From positions 1,674,001 to 1,738,000 of the forward strand of contig OZ345355.1 in assembly GCA_977006965.1 (NCBI GenBank): a stretch of 64,000 nt of DNA. The letters run 5' to 3'. Below, piece by piece: positions 10,411 through 22,859 of this stretch (its first letter is position 1; each line of letters starts with the position of its first letter). The notes under the pieces were generated by a model that worked only from the letters and a program-made list of their open reading frames with translations, was not told the origin of the DNA and ran no database searches. The translations under genes and the position numbers were made by a program. This DNA is from Phymatolithon calcareum. Taxonomy: Eukaryota > Rhodophyta > Florideophyceae > Hapalidiales.

Positions 10411-10717
10411 AGGAACGACTTGACCTATGAAATTATTTCCTTATTCACAAATGGAAAAGGAGAGATATTGCATTTACTGAATCCGAACTCAAAGAGCTTC
10501 ATCGTACGTTGCGCACACGTCGGTAAACTCTCTTACGAATGTGTTGAAACGTGTGTGACTTGAAGAGATGAACAAGGACGTACAGAATAATCTCATGGAA
10601 ATGGCAAAACCCTGCGTGACTTGATCCATAAATGCGTCGAGGCCCAAAAGATTCAAAATCACAGTGGGGACTGAAGACTTGAGATTCAATCATACTGTCG
10701 CCGTTGGCATTATGTAC

Positions 10718-13108
10718 ACGCTTCGTACCAATATTATTTTTATTGTTTTTATTGCAATATATTGCAATAAAGCGTAATTGCCCTGAGAGGTACTTATTGC
10801 AATAATTATTGCAAAATTAATGGCATATGATCGAAAATCAAGGTACGCCCTTGCCCACCTTGGCACTGGCAAGATCGTCGTACACCGCTCCGGTACAGGA
10901 TCTATAAGCGAAATTTACGGAAAAGGGTTATAGAAGCTCCCCACATAGTTTACGTATTGCCACCCGAACCTGCGGCATCCAATTGCTGTCAGGAATTCTG
11001 CTCTGTTATGGATGCCTCTCGATAAATACAGACAAATCGACCGGCATTGACTCGGAAATTGTTCCCGAATGCTGTCTTGTTCACGATCTCTTGGACTTCA
11101 CACTCCTGCGAATTGCTCTGCCAAAACAATACGTCCAGAATGTCAAGAAACGGACGCAAACCAGCCCCAAAAGAAGTTGTTAAGGTGCCAACGCAGAAGC
11201 TACGTGAAGAACAACGCGATGTGCAGTCTCACAGAACCAGAATATCACGCTATAAGGTGCCTTTTAACATCCTTCTCTGTCCGAAAGGTGCTGACTGCCG
11301 GGACAATGTTGAAATCGCTTTTGAAAAAGGAAAGGGGTATGCTAACCCATACAGCCACTCGAAGAGTTGCATATCTGGAGGAAGCGAAGATCACTTTTTT
11401 CAGGTCTACAGAGATGCGCTGGCCAGTCTACAGCGCCACCAAGCAAGCTCGTTTATCGCCACACACTCACCAATGGCATTTCTCGCAACTGAAAAGGAAA
11501 AGACCATGTACGGGTACATTAGACTTATCGTCTACATGTCCTTCCCGGTGTCACATGTTCAAAGCGAGGAATATCGCAAGTTTTTGTGCTTCCGTGAGAA
11601 GTTCTCAACTCGGATATTCAAAGAGACATTATTCAGGCTCGTTGAGCTCGTCGAACTGCGACTAAGAGACGATATTGCTGATACCACAGGAGCCATTATG
11701 CACGATGGCTGGAACGCAAATGAGACACATTGCTTGGGTGTATACGGGTTTTTCATGAGACGTGTGAAGATGCTGGAAAGAAGCACCGTGCGCGAGAATG
11801 AAGAGCTGGCTATTGTGCTTCTGTCTGTGAGTCCTATTGCGATAGTAGAAGATGATGATGTTCAAGGAGGCATTCCGGATCTTGAAACCACTACGTTCAA
11901 CGCACACGCTCACATGCGTCAACTAGAAGACGTGTTCAATTCCTTCGGGGTCAACGTGCATATCTGGGCAGTTTGTCAGGTTGCCGACAACTGCAATGTC
12001 AACAAGTCAATCGCCAGGCTTATGGAATCGCTCATGTTAGCTGTGGTAGTATAAGCTCAACCTAGAGGTGAACAAGAAGGTTGTCAGTGACGATAGACTC
12101 CAAGCAGCGATAGATTCAGTGCATGCAACGATGAAGGACTGCAAAAAACTGAAGAACCGAGCAATACTATGCAACCTTACTGAATTGGCTCCAGTTTTGT
12201 ATAATGAGACACGTTCGTCCGGAAAGTATCATATGCTCAAGCGCTTCAACCGCATACGCGAGCAGATAATCGACGCGGTAAAGGCGGAAGGAGCAGCGAT
12301 AGCTATGGACGAGAGCGAGCAGTTCCGAAACAGATCTATGCTGTACTCAAGTCAGTTTAAGCAAACAAAACAGGTAAATCTGGAACTACAGAAGCACGGT
12401 GCTTCGTTCTCGGACTGTCGCTTAGCTCTTGACGAGTTGATTTCAGCAGTTGAGTAGTGCAAGTACGATGTCCGCTTGGAAAACACTACATTTCCTTACG
12501 TGCATAAATTGTGTGTGACTCACCATTGGAGTCGGGAGTTGTTAAGATACAGCGCGTTGAGTCCGACACTATGACAAATGAAAAGAAGGATGCATGCAAG
12601 AAGCTCAAACTGGAACACGATGACGGTATAACAAGCTCCATCGGCGAATCGGGTCAGGGCCGGCTGTCGATGGCGGAAAGATCTGCCGTAAAAATGCGCA
12701 AGCGTGCCGAGGTCCGTGAGACTTATATAAATTTCGACTTTATTCTTAGATCAACTGCCGAGGTGGAGAGGCTTTGGTTGGTGACCAAGAATGTTTTGAC
12801 AGACAATCGCAACAGGATGACACCGTTATTACCAGAAGCCCTGCTGTTTCTTAAAGAGAGCAAAGGTTACTGGGACCAGCAATCGGTCTCCGTGGCGATG
12901 AGCACTGCTCGGAGCGTAAGAGTGATCCAACGCGTGAGTGAAGACATGGCGCAGGAGGACCTGAATTAGATTCTGTTAGTGCAATTGATATTGGAAGAAT
13001 GGTCAGATATTGCAATTCCTATTGCCTTCAACCTTGCATTATTGGTAGTGCAATTGCTATTGCATCATGTGCCCAAATAAATAACAATAATATTGGTACT
13101 ATCCCTGA
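10718..13108 (+). mobile_element. hAT1, autonomous-size hAT transposon (decayed)
   Basis: The 2391-bp element is bounded by the 8-bp duplication TTATGTAC (10710-10717 and 13109-13116). The right terminus reads, inward, CAGGGATAGTACCAATATTA. The left terminus has the matching GTACCAATATTATT but its first bases have drifted. Both subterminal regions (10738-10815 and 12980-13085) are full of ATTGCAAT-type words, the kind of short repeats hAT transposases bind. The element codes for a hAT transposase on the plus strand. Confidence 0.88.
11140..12969 (+). pseudogene. hAT transposase (hAT1), two frameshifts and stops
   Basis: The likely start is the ATG at 11140. The first segment, open to 12054, has a cysteine/histidine-containing N-terminal region (CPKGADC), the first acidic motif HDGWNANETHCLG (D at 11704) and the second motif VADNCNVNKS (D at 11986). 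At about 12030 the frame is lost. The KLNLEVNKKV sequence continues in another frame with two stops, then 12068-12457, then the original frame resumes at 12511. The end (about 12690-12969) is a hAT dimerisation domain with STAEVERLW and the SKGYWDQQSV ending. Length and domain order fit a full hAT transposase, but it is no longer translatable. Confidence 0.8.
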
Positions 13109-13116
13109 TTATGTAC

Positions 13117-15513
13117 ATCTCAAAACGACCAATACTTCATGTTGTGAATGAAGTTACTCACTATGCTGGAGCTCAATTTCTGAAGAAGGTAAGCTCGAAA
13201 AAGTCTTGGAAGCAATGACGAGGTGCTGGTCTCAGATCTATCACGGATTAGCTACGTGTCGATCAAGGATCGAAATTTATCTCCAGGGTGTTAATAGATA
13301 ATGCTGATGCGGATGGAATCACTGTGCTGCAAGCACCAATTGAGTCGCCCTCCACAATATCACATGTAGAAAGATACCATGAACCATTACGTTCTGTTTA
13401 CGTGAAAATCGGATACTCTCTCACACGATCAGATACAGAGGCAGATTGTTTACAAACGGCCGTCAAGTCTATCAATGACACTATTGGACCCGAGGGACTT
13501 TGTCCAACGGTACTTGTATATTGTGCTATACGTCTACCAGCCGGAAGGACTCCGGCGGACACACAGTTTGCAAGGGCGAGAGCTGTTGACGATGGAATGA
13601 AAGCCGTACGAAAAGAACAAGCCAAGAGGCGTGTTTCATTTGGCTTAAAAACTGTCGGTTGGCCAAAAGGAATGGAGCAGAGTGCAGAGTTACGAAAGTT
13701 ATCCACAGGATCACCTGTATTAATATACCACACAAGTTCAAAAGGTGGGAAGGCCCTTTTCAGTTCATAACAATTGACGGCGAAACAGTTTTTGTCCATC
13801 TCCCGTGAGGAAGAAAGATCTTACGGTCTAATGTCGTGAAGCAAATGGTTGAGTCTAAAATGGGCGGCACAGGCCAAATCAAATCCGAAAATTCAGAAGT
13901 GAACGACGCTTACACGGCAGAATCTATGCAAAATGAAGACACAAACACTGATATTCTGGCATATGCATGTTTACAGCTTGCACTGCTCCCTGATTTGGAT
14001 GACTAGCACGCGGTTTTTGAGACAGTGGTAATGACTCCAAGCGATGTCCACAATTTTGTCTAAGCCCGCAAAAAGGAGCTCCAAGGGTTGATAGACGTAA
14101 AAACATTCAAGGTTGTGGATGTCTCCTCTGGACAAGAGGGAACTCATATTTTCAGTTCAAAATGGGTTGATACTTTAAAAAATGTTGACGATAAGATATT
14201 CGACAAATATCGCCCTGTGGCACAAAACTACTGCGATGAAGGTGCGAATACAATACTAACGAGGTCACCTACTGTTTTTCGACTGGGAATGCGAATTGCA
14301 GTGGCACTGGTAGCAATGTTTCCTCTACATTCGATCTATTTGCGAGATGTATCACAACCATGCACCCAATCCGAGACATTCATCGAGCGACCAATATACC
14401 TAAAACCACCTAAAGAAATGAATCTTCCGGAAGGAAAGGTTTTACAGGTGATACGACCGCTCTTGAATCCCTGGAAGTTGTTTACATTTGTTTTTTGCAT
14501 ACATAGGACACCGCAAAGAGAGGCTTTCCATGAAAGCAACTAAATTTGAGTCTTTTGTGTTGTATAAGAGAGATGAGACCGCACTCATTGGGCTAACTAC
14601 TCTTCAAGTTGATGATTCTTACGGCATTGGAGCGCAGGCATACTTGGATGATGAAGAGCGGCAGGTTTCTATTTTCAAAAGCAAGCCGAGAACTGTTATG
14701 AAGCCGGGGGGTCAGAGCGATTTCAATAACAGCACGATAAATAGCAGTAACGTAAATGTCCATGAACTAATTCAATCAGTAAAAATACGGTCAATGAAGA
14801 GTGCGGAAACCGAACCGGAATTTGGAAGCACCAGAGCCAAGGCCCACTACATCGGATGTTGCACTCGGCCTGAAATTTGAGCTGCAGTGCAGCTACTTGC
14901 AAGTTTACTGAAGATCCATCCAGCAGGAACTACAAGTCACTTCGGAATGTTATGGGCAGATGCCAGAATACCGCTGAACAAGGTTTAAGGTTTGTACCAC
15001 TGGATACAGAAACGTTAAGGCTCGTGCTTTTCACGAATGCTTCATTTGCAAACGAGGGAAACATGAAGAGTCAATTTGGATATGTACTCATGTGGCAGAC
15101 GGCAATAACAGAGCTAATATCATTTACTACGGGAGTTCAAGATGCAAATGAGTTACCATATCAGTCATGGCAGCTGAAGTCCATGCGCTTATATATGTTT
15201 TTGACAACGCTTTTGTGACAGAGTACATGCTGCAAGATATACTGGCAAGGATATTCCAATTGACGGTATCGCAGATTCTCGGACCCTGTAGAATATAGTT
15301 TCGAAGAACAGTATTACATTGGAGAAGCGACTACAAATTGATATTCACGCTTTACGCGCATGGCAAAGGCGAGTTACGATATCTAGCGCCGGCGCCGGGT
15401 GTAGAGAATGTGGCAGATGGATTGACCAAGGGACTCATCAAGGACAGTCATCCACTTTGGAAAATAATGACTAGGAACAAGAGTGATGTTACTCCTCAAG
15501 GATGGATAAAGTG
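13117..15513 (+). pseudogene. copia-like pol: integrase, reverse transcriptase, RNase H (decayed)
   Basis: Integrase core begins right after the hAT1 target duplication, in shifting frames (HVVNEVTHYAGAQF). It continues open from 13288 to 13770 with ESPSTISHVERYHEPLRSVY and a C-terminal region. A linker leads to an RVT_2-type reverse transcriptase from about 14070: IFSSKWVDTLKN, PVAQNYCDEG, then LQVDDSYG around 14610, the catalytic YVDD-type box. RNase H follows, with LVLFTNASFANEG at about 15020, where the usual catalytic D of TDAS is N. The last frame ends at 15513 in PQGWIK. Stops and frameshifts occur in every domain. Confidence 0.75.
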
Positions 15514-15576
15514 ATCCCGATCTCAAGTGGAAAGAGATGAAATTTCAACTTTGTTCAAGAAGAGAAAATCTGTGAC

Positions 15577-15713
15577 TGTCGAGATTCAGCATGGGGACTA
15601 GGTCGCGTTCGTAGTATTCCACGTGGACCAGCTCGACGTAGAACGCCTGATCGTATACATTGCACGCAACACTTATTCCGTGTATTACAGTAGTAATCAT
15701 TCGACTGATTTCG
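15577..15713 (+). repeat. 3' LTR of copia-like element
   Basis: This 137-bp repeat pairs with 10274-10410. It begins TGTCGAGATTCAGC directly after the purine-rich tract and ends GACTGATTTCG. Similarity to the left copy stops at exactly the same point in both. Confidence 0.8.
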
Positions 15714-18700
15714 TAGATAGTTTACTTTCGTGTTCAATAGGAACGCAAATGTTTAGCCAAGTTAGGTGACGAAATTGGTCTAGCAGAAATGGCATAAATG
15801 ATAGATAGAAGTACCTCAATGCGAGGGAAGACAAGCATTAAGAAAAAACGAACCCTATCAAGAATTCTAGCACAAGCTAGTGCGGCTAATACCGAACGTC
15901 GGAGACGGTGTGTTCCACTCGTCGTGGACACAGATATCGATTCATAGAATCATTGGGCGCTATAATCATAGAACCGATTATCCTCCAAGGATCCTTCTTC
16001 GGGCTGTGAATCTAGGACGTAAGTCGCTGATATCATCCAAGTCATCTCACCGTTCGGAAAGCTTGGCTTCGCTTGTCATCAGGCTGATATTCGAATACGT
16101 CTTCTCGCTCACTGGAGAAAGTTTGTCTAAGTCGATACCGGGGAACTTCATTTATAAACAAGGCTGAATATGTATACCTGCTGGTATATTCAACCCAGAC
16201 GAGTTCGATCGCATCACGGGTAATACATGAGTGCAAAGTGACAGTACCGCGTTTGGTTAGCATTAGAACATCCAGATTTATATTATTGATGCCAATTCTA
16301 AACGCAAGACTAGCATTGAATCAACAAAGATTTAGAGAGAAAGCATGATCACTCATCGGTATGATAATTGGATCAGTAGAAGTTCCGCGAAGCTTTCGGA
16401 GCGGTCTCCTTTGGATAGCTAAGATGTTTACACTTGTATCATGATCCATACGGTCTTATTCATATTCGTAGGTTCGCATTAATCTATTAAGAGTCTAGAA
16501 TGCGAAAGGGAAATGAAAGCAGTTGTGTATGGGTAAGATTGGCACAGTTTTAGGGCACGAATATACACTAATATGCTTACAGATGGGTAGTTCTGGAGAT
16601 ATTGCAACTGCAACATGGATCGATAGTAGCTTGAAATGCAAAACGGTGATGTATGACACGTGTAAGAGGATCGACAGTTGCGTTGACTGGCACAGTGATT
16701 ATGGGTCGTACTATTGAGCAGCAGACTGTGCTGCAGCCTGAGTACGCGCGTAGGCTCAAGTCATAAAAGGCCATTTTTTGCTCCACTCGGGAATGAATGA
16801 AAGCGAAGAAAGGCCCTACGCCCAGCTAGTGGGGTTCTGCACAATGAAATCCGCAAGATCACCGTCTCGAAGCTAGGATGGTCCTGAATCCAAGGGATGC
16901 CTGTACGTTTTCCTGAGCTACACAAGGTAGGTAGCAACAGAGGAAACCATTCACGTTCATGAGACTTTGAGGCTTATCAATAAATTAAAAAAGGCTTTCA
17001 TCCACCCAAGTGTAAGGTATAAATACTTAAATCACAATATCAGCGACATTTCAGCTTGAAGTATTGTGGTACAAAAGGTACAGCCGATGGAGTGAAGCTT
17101 CTGCGGGAAGCGAGAAACAAACTTTCCTTGAGTTGCCTCCAAGGTTTTGGTTTTTATTCAATCTTTTCTGAGGCACAGAGGGTTTACATAACTAATTTTC
17201 AGATGAAGTCAGTAGTCGGGGCGTACAACACACTTTAATTGGCCTATTTAATCTGAATCCGATCATCTCTTGGTCAATACTCTCTAATGTCTGCTCGAGA
17301 TCACTCCGCCTATTGTTTATGAGAGTAGCACTCCAATTACTCCAATTTTAGAGAGCCGTCCGTAATTGATAAGGAAACCATAATTGATGTTAGTGAATCA
17401 GAACTGGATTCCAGGTCATATGTTCGAGACCCTGAATCAGGTCAACGGTTTGTAGTACGACTTTAGATATATGATCTCCGGGGGATGTATCAATCGATAG
17501 ATTGAATTATTTCGCATCCAGAAGATTAGTATTTTATTAAATATACGAGGCAAGATGCGATCGGACTGCAGGTGGAATTATCATTACTTCAGCAAGTTTT
17601 TCGATTGTTTTTAGGGTAAACACGAGTCACGACTCAGGGTATCAGCAGTCATCCAGTATCTCGCGAGCTTGCAGACGCATATTTGCATAGCTTTCGCAAT
17701 GTTGCACCGTCTCCATGCTGTAGACGCTGGAAACGCAAACCAATTCTGCAAGAGTGACCTTCTCGTGCGTCAGATTTACAATATCGATAAGCATCAGTGA
17801 AAAGAGGTAATGTGAGTGTAACAGGATGGTGTAAGTCTCACCGTAATTGGGCAATCATGCATCATTTTATGTGTTCCTAGAGCCTCTCATTGGCCGTTTC
17901 ACACTAATGGTGCAATAGGATCATAGAAATGCGTGATATGGATTACTTCTTCCACCGCCCAGTACCTAGTTCCTGAAGGTCCGCATCAGTAGACATTTCG
18001 GTAGATATACAGAGCTTCCGTCACTTCGAGTGGCCCTCGGAGAAAGAGAGGGGAGCTAACTTAGCGTAACCGACTTTGAAGTAAACTCATCTTGCCTAAT
18101 CCGCTTTGTTTCTTAACGACTCGTAGCTCAAAACCCATTGCGCGCGCACGGCGACTGACTATTTTGCGTGCCTTCTTGCACGGCGCGCCGGTGACAATCA
18201 TCGTCGGATGATTATCTGTTCTTTCTCCTTCCTGTGGAAGTATCTCTCGCATGAGCAAACTCATGAGGAGTTGTGACCTTTGGGCCAACGGTCCATCATA
18301 GAGAACTTGGTCTCCTGACCCTTCGACAGTCATTTAGCGCGGCAATAACATTGGAAAGCTTTGCATTCTTGGCTCAATGGCACAGTGCGTGTACAAAGGC
18401 TAAATAATTTGCCACGATAATTAGCTATAGGCCCACAGAAAGTCATTTACAAGAAGTGTGGGCAGCTGCGATCGTACGGTTTCTCGGACTATCCACCCTT
18501 GAACCGCTAGGACTCTTCCTGCACGCTTTGTTTCTATCTGAAACTTTTTGCTACGTTTGTCTTACATACGATTCACCTCTGAAGTTACTGGTGAGATTTC
18601 TGTATTTTAGGATACAAGGTTGCTTGTTTCATACCAAGGTGAGCGACGTAACTAATTCCTATTGTTTTGGAGTGTTGTTCTTTTCGTCGTGTTTTTCGTG

Positions 18701-19857
18701 TCTGTAGACTGGATTTACGACCCAGCGGGCTCTTTTTGAGTTGTGTCACTACAAGTATGTTTCCCTCTTGGCCTTTGGCGACGCATAACACACGAGGGCG
18801 TACCCTGAAGGGTACTGTCCTGTAGGATGTTAATTGCTCCAGTTTTCATACTCTCGTTGCTGTATGGTTAGCTAGGAAGCATTACAGTAGCGGCACGTTA
18901 CCGTCGACGTTTTTTGCACGCCATAAGGGCCCCAGGTTTGAGTTTTACGATAAGGAACCAAGCTTGGCTTCACTTGAGAGTCTTCGGAAGGACAATCGGG
19001 CCAATAAATGTCTCTTCGATGGCTATCCAAGCACTCCCCAGAGCTCCTAAAGTGTCGCCTGTGTACCGAGATACAGATCTGCGCTCCAGCGCTGCGCTCC
19101 TACAACCCGAGCTCGGCAACAGATACGAGGAGTCAGTCCCTACCTCAACCTATCCTCAAACACCGCGCTTTGAAAGCTCTTCGATGTTGCGGAACCGTTG
19201 TCGCTACTCGACTGCCGATCTCCGCGAAGCTTCCCATGTTGCCCAGGGCACATCCCGAGCGCTCTGCAACGCTACCGACATGTCCTGTGATAGGCAACGC
19301 GAGAGCTACCGGCACGCTCGTGTCGTTATCCTATACAGCTCATCGGCAACCCTCAAGTCTTTCCGCATCTCGCGTTCTGCTGACATATTCATTTGATCCG
19401 CTTACTGTCGATACTACTGTTCGGAAACCACTAGTGTTCGTTCAGTAGATGGCACTTGCATACTCAGCGGAAAAACACCGATATAGTCGCTCACAGCGCA
19501 CATTGGCAGTCAGATGGAGTTCTTCCCTCAAGCCCCTTCAGTAAGTATTACCCTATATAAGTGGCCCCATGAAAATAACATCTGAGAGATATAGGAATCT
19601 CAGTCTTTCGCAATACCGCACAATTGCTTGCGGACCATTCGAAGAAGCATTGCCACTGCCTTTCTACGACTGACAAGACGACAAATTGGACTTCTTATTG
19701 TGTACAGACATCATTATACAGCGAGCAAAAATCCAATCCAACCTTGCCGTGATCAACAATTAACAGGTAACCATCGCAGAACTCGGAACATAAGCGGCAC
19801 ATTGTTGGCCAATATCGACAATCAGCGTGTGAGCAAGAGCAGCGAACTGACACATGC
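15714..19857. other. mostly unrecognised sequence
   Basis: Apart from a LINE-G end at 16900-16993, I recognise no gene here. Two short frames stand out by length only: 18061-18333 minus (90 codons, basic) and 18914-19396 plus, overlapped by 19008-19448 in another frame. Neither has a motif I know. Spliced genes with small exons cannot be excluded. Confidence 0.35.
16900..16993 (+). mobile_element. LINE-G-like 3' end, degenerate
   Basis: The stretch carries GAGCTACACAAGGTAGGTAGCA, an AGAGGAAACC block and TTGAGGCTTATCAATAAATT, in the same order as the LINE-G 3' UTR at 40500-40619. It is more diverged than the copies at 3.4 and 40 kb and has no coding sequence. Confidence 0.55.
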
Positions 19858-19935
19858 CGACATTGGCCTGTGAACTCGATAAGGGTGGAAGTGCTCATTG
19901 GAGGGAACATTCCAAATGCCCATTTGATGGCAAGT
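19858..19935 (-). mobile_element. LINE-C coding scrap (C-terminal domain)
   Basis: On the minus strand the sequence encodes AIKWAFGMFPPMSTS, identical in most positions to the C-terminal domain of the LINE-C protein at 42274-43813 (plus-strand block 42440-42500). The match is under 80 bp and the flanks are unrelated. Confidence 0.6.
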
Positions 19936-20040
19936 GTTCAATGTCTTCTTCGGCAACACTGAGAGAGAGGTGGTCGGAAAACGAAAAATGGTGATTCAAA
20001 AAAGTAAAATCTTTCCTTCTGACTAATTAAAACGCAGTCC

Positions 20041-20350
20041 GTGTCTGCCCACTGTGAAGCAGTCAAACCTTCACTCACCTCAGAGCCTAGCAGTGGAGAA
20101 GAACAATTTTTGAAGTCATACTTTGGAATCGGCTCTTGTATTGAGCTTGTAGAGCTTCAACGGCCACAAAGTTTGACGGAAATGGACCAAGATACTGAGT
20201 ATGAATGCAAAAGAATCACTCGCACCATCAGTGAATGTGAAATCCGAATTAAGGAGATCTTGGGAGAATAGAGAGAGCTCGATGTGGAGGACAGCGAGAA
20301 GCTCTATTACTCAAATTGATAATTTGGAAGCTTTTAAAATAAAACATTAT
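20041..20350 (+). pseudogene. LINE-D C-terminus and 3' end, 5'-truncated
   Basis: A 76-codon tail (20041-20271) ends EYECKRITRTISECEIRIKE and is followed by a short UTR and GAAGCTTTTAAAATAAA at about 20330. The same tail and UTR occur at 34664-34995 (EYEYKRLNRALVGREIRIK), which shows it is a repeated element. The 3' AGCTTTTAAAATAAA end matches the LINE ends elsewhere in the window. The upstream part of the protein is missing. Confidence 0.55.
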
Positions 20351-20593
20351 ATATCTTCCACTACCCATAAGCCTCCCGTCTACGTGAGACACAAGGATAC
20401 CGCTAGTGACATGCAGGGGTTGCGCCAATTCCATTGCTATCAATTTAATTGCAATTTTTCCCAATTCCACCCTAATTGGTTCTTCGAACTGAATTGCAAT
20501 TCGAATTGGTCGCACCTAATACTGAGGATCGTAGAAGATGAACATTGGACCAGGGGAATGTTATGGGGCGGCGAGTAAAGCAGAATGTTGAGG

Positions 20594-20749
20594 GAATCAA
20601 CGTACTCACCTCATGTTCAGTACGTGGTCTTTGTTCTAATAATACCCAGAGTACGTAGATGAACATTAGACAGAACACATGATGCAAGAATCAACGTACT
20701 CACCTTATGTTCAGTACGTGGTCTTTGTTCTAGTAATACCCAGAGTACG
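20594..20749 (+). repeat. 62-bp direct repeat, period 94 bp, inside hAT2
   Basis: Two copies (20594-20655 and 20688-20749) of a block beginning GAATCAACGTACTCACCT differ at two positions. The spacer also shares the words AGTACG and GAACATTAGA with the neighbouring sequence. It lies in the left half of hAT2, outside the coding remnant. Confidence 0.85.
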
Positions 20750-20975
20750 GTCTGTATGCCATCAAAACATCTATGACACTTGGGCCATGGCTACTTCTTG
20801 CTATGTTAAATAAAGACGAGATTGAGCCGTTGGACTCCAAACGGTTTCAACAATGGGCCTATTCATGTGCTATCATCTACTCAGCTGTATCGATAAATTT
20901 ACCAGCCAGATACAGAACAACGGCTTCAATGCAAATTGAGTGATTACTATTTCTCTCCGACTTCTCAAATCGTGC

Positions 20976-21407
20976 AAGATGCTTCATTTGAGTCAGGAGT
21001 GGTGAAAATCCAACGTGGGGAAAGAGAGGTGCAAGGGGCTATTACAAAGACGAACGGAACAAGATGCTGAGATTGATGAGCACGAACCGATGAACATGGC
21101 CGACAGACTAAAGAAACGGAAGAAGAACACCAGAAGCGCGGGATCGAAGGAATACATTAACACCCAATTTATACTGGGGTCCGTTGCTGAGGTGGAGCGA
21201 CTTTGGTCTATGGCGAAGTATATTCTACTAGACCATAGGAAGGGAACATCTCCTATTGTCTTTGAGGCGATGCTTTTTCTGAAAGTCAACCGCTCCTACT
21301 GGGATGAGCAAACCGTGAAGCAGGCTATGTCCATGGTTGTCAACCAACGTGTCGAGAGGGCTATCGAAGAAGATGAAGATTACATGCAGCTAGGTGAACT
21401 TGCTTGA
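20976..21407 (+). pseudogene. hAT dimerisation-domain remnant (hAT2)
   Basis: The segment matches the end of the hAT1 transposase, starting at ESGVVKIQR. After a frameshift it is open from 21015 to 21407, with SVAEVERLWSMAKYILLDHR and VNRSYWDEQTV. This C-terminal region mediates dimerisation in hAT transposases and packs on the catalytic core. The catalytic aspartates and DNA-binding finger are absent. A truncated protein of about 130 residues could still be made and might interfere with full transposase, but that is inference. Confidence 0.75.
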
Positions 21408-21549
21408 ATAAAGTATTGATGTCTATATTGTGGGAAGCCTTCAAATTGCAATGCGAATTGCTGCAAACAAAACTGAGCAATTGAATTGATAAATTTCACC
21501 CGGGACTGCAATCGCAAACAATAGAATTGGAGCAACCCCTGGTGACATG

Positions 21550-22762
21550 CAGTCAGGACAAGTATTTCTCGAAAAATTAAAAATTGTTCGACTAGTATTA
21601 GTCAGAAAACGGGCTGAGAAACATGTCACGAAGTTTGTACTATGGTGGGAACTTAATACCCTTTTCGAAGAACAACCTTTGTCGGAGCAGCAAGGCCAGA
21701 GACGGTACGGAGTATGGCGATCTTCTCATATTTGCCCACCTCAATCCTGCCATCACCTACCTTTTGAGATCATACACTGCGTGCAGACCACCGATGATGG
21801 CATACACGCCTCTACAAGACAACTACCGCTGGTGATCCGAATGGATCGATACCCTTTGTTGCGTCGCGGCGGCACATCCAGTGGCAGCCGGAAAGTGACC
21901 ACGAGCGATGACATCCGGGCGTTGATCGACATAGCTGAAGACTGTCTTGGAGGGGCAACGAGTGGCAGTCGAGAAGCAGCGCCGCGCGAAGGATTCTCGT
22001 GCCGAGTCAAGTCTCTTGAAACAGTCTCGAGCCGTAACCAGCGGCAGCTGAGGAGCGGCCACGCGCTAAGACGCTCCCGCGACAACCTAAGTCGGCCGAC
22101 AGCGTCCGGTGCCAGAGCCGGTGGCCGCCTGGAAGAACCCTTAGGTGCGTGACGACTGAGCTAAGGACAGCTTCCGGAAGATTTTCATGCGACCCTATCA
22201 GCGGGTTGCGCCACGCGGCGCTACGCTACGAGAGGCTGAGATTCTGTGCCTCAGATTCATGGGCGCGCACACCCGGCGGCGGTTCGAAAGCTTGCGTGAC
22301 AGTCTCAGCGGACCGCACAGTTGCCAGCAACTGCTTCAGAGTCTGAACATCGCTGATCGAAATCCCAGGACGCCGAAGAAACCTTGATCTCCAGCACACG
22401 CAGCGCAAGCTTGCAGACGCGTTCACACGGAGGCACGCACTTCGGAACGTGCCTGAACCGAGACGTGAACCGCGTGTAATGCAGCGAACAGCGCGAGGAG
22501 CTCTTTGGTACACCGGCTGTGCGTTTCCCACAAGTACTTGTGCGATATCTGATTTCTTGGCGGAAGTTTGACAGATGAGCTTTTCGAGTTGGCAGCCCAC
22601 GTTTTTTTGGTGACCACCCACCACCCTTCATAGTCCTTTGTAGTAGACGTGAAGCTATCGCACGGCTACAACTACGGCAATCCGGTTCTCCGGCAAGCGG
22701 TGCTTGGCTCGGAGGCGGTTACAGGACGGTGCCCGGGAACTCTAGAAAGGAGAAGCGCTACA
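21550..22762. other. GC-rich stretch with long overlapping frames, function unknown
   Basis: From about 21840 to 22620 the sequence is clearly more GC-rich than its surroundings. As a result it is open in several frames on both strands, for example 21547-22152 plus and 22226-22624 minus. The translations are rich in R, S and G and show no motif I know. I do not call any of them a gene. Confidence 0.35.
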
Positions 22763-22774
22763 CAGCTCGCCCTC

Positions 22775-22859
22775 AACACTGGAAGGTAGCAACTGAGGAA
22801 GCCTTGCCCGTATATTCGTAAGACTGTGAGGCTTTTAAATAAACTCCAATCAAAAAAAA
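22775..22859 (+). mobile_element. LINE-E, 85-bp 5'-truncated insertion with 12-bp target duplication
   Basis: The insert holds GGTAGCAACTGAGGAAGCC, a hairpin and GAGGCTTTTAAATAAACTCC, then an A-rich tail. It is flanked by CAGCTCGCCCTC at 22763-22774 and 22860-22871, a perfect 12-bp duplication. Only the last 85 bases of the parent LINE were copied. Confidence 0.88.

Larger units (their letters stand above)
10274..15713 (+). mobile_element. copia-like LTR retrotransposon carrying a nested hAT element
   Basis: Two 137-bp direct repeats (10274-10410 and 15577-15713) flank a decayed copia-order pol: integrase, then reverse transcriptase, then RNase H. A purine-rich AAGAAGAGAAAA run lies just before the right repeat, where the polypurine tract is expected. 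The hAT element at 10718-13108 occupies the gag/protease side, and integrase coding resumes directly after it. I could not recognise a primer-binding site or matching target duplication outside the LTRs. Confidence 0.75.
20414..21541 (+). mobile_element. hAT2, internally deleted hAT element
   Basis: The termini are CAGGGGTTGCGCCAATTC on the left and its near-complement on the right (inward CAGGGGTTGCTCCAATTC). Both are flanked by GTGACATG (20406-20413 and 21542-21549), a perfect 8-bp target duplication. AATTGCAATT-like words crowd both ends. At 1128 bp it is too short for a whole transposase and keeps only the dimerisation domain. It probably moved using the transposase of a larger relative. 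Confidence 0.92.

Noticed and set aside
21547-22624. Overlapping frames of up to 201 codons in the GC-rich stretch
   Set aside because: Several frames on both strands are open at once, as expected from base composition. None has a domain-like pattern or a repeat elsewhere in the window.
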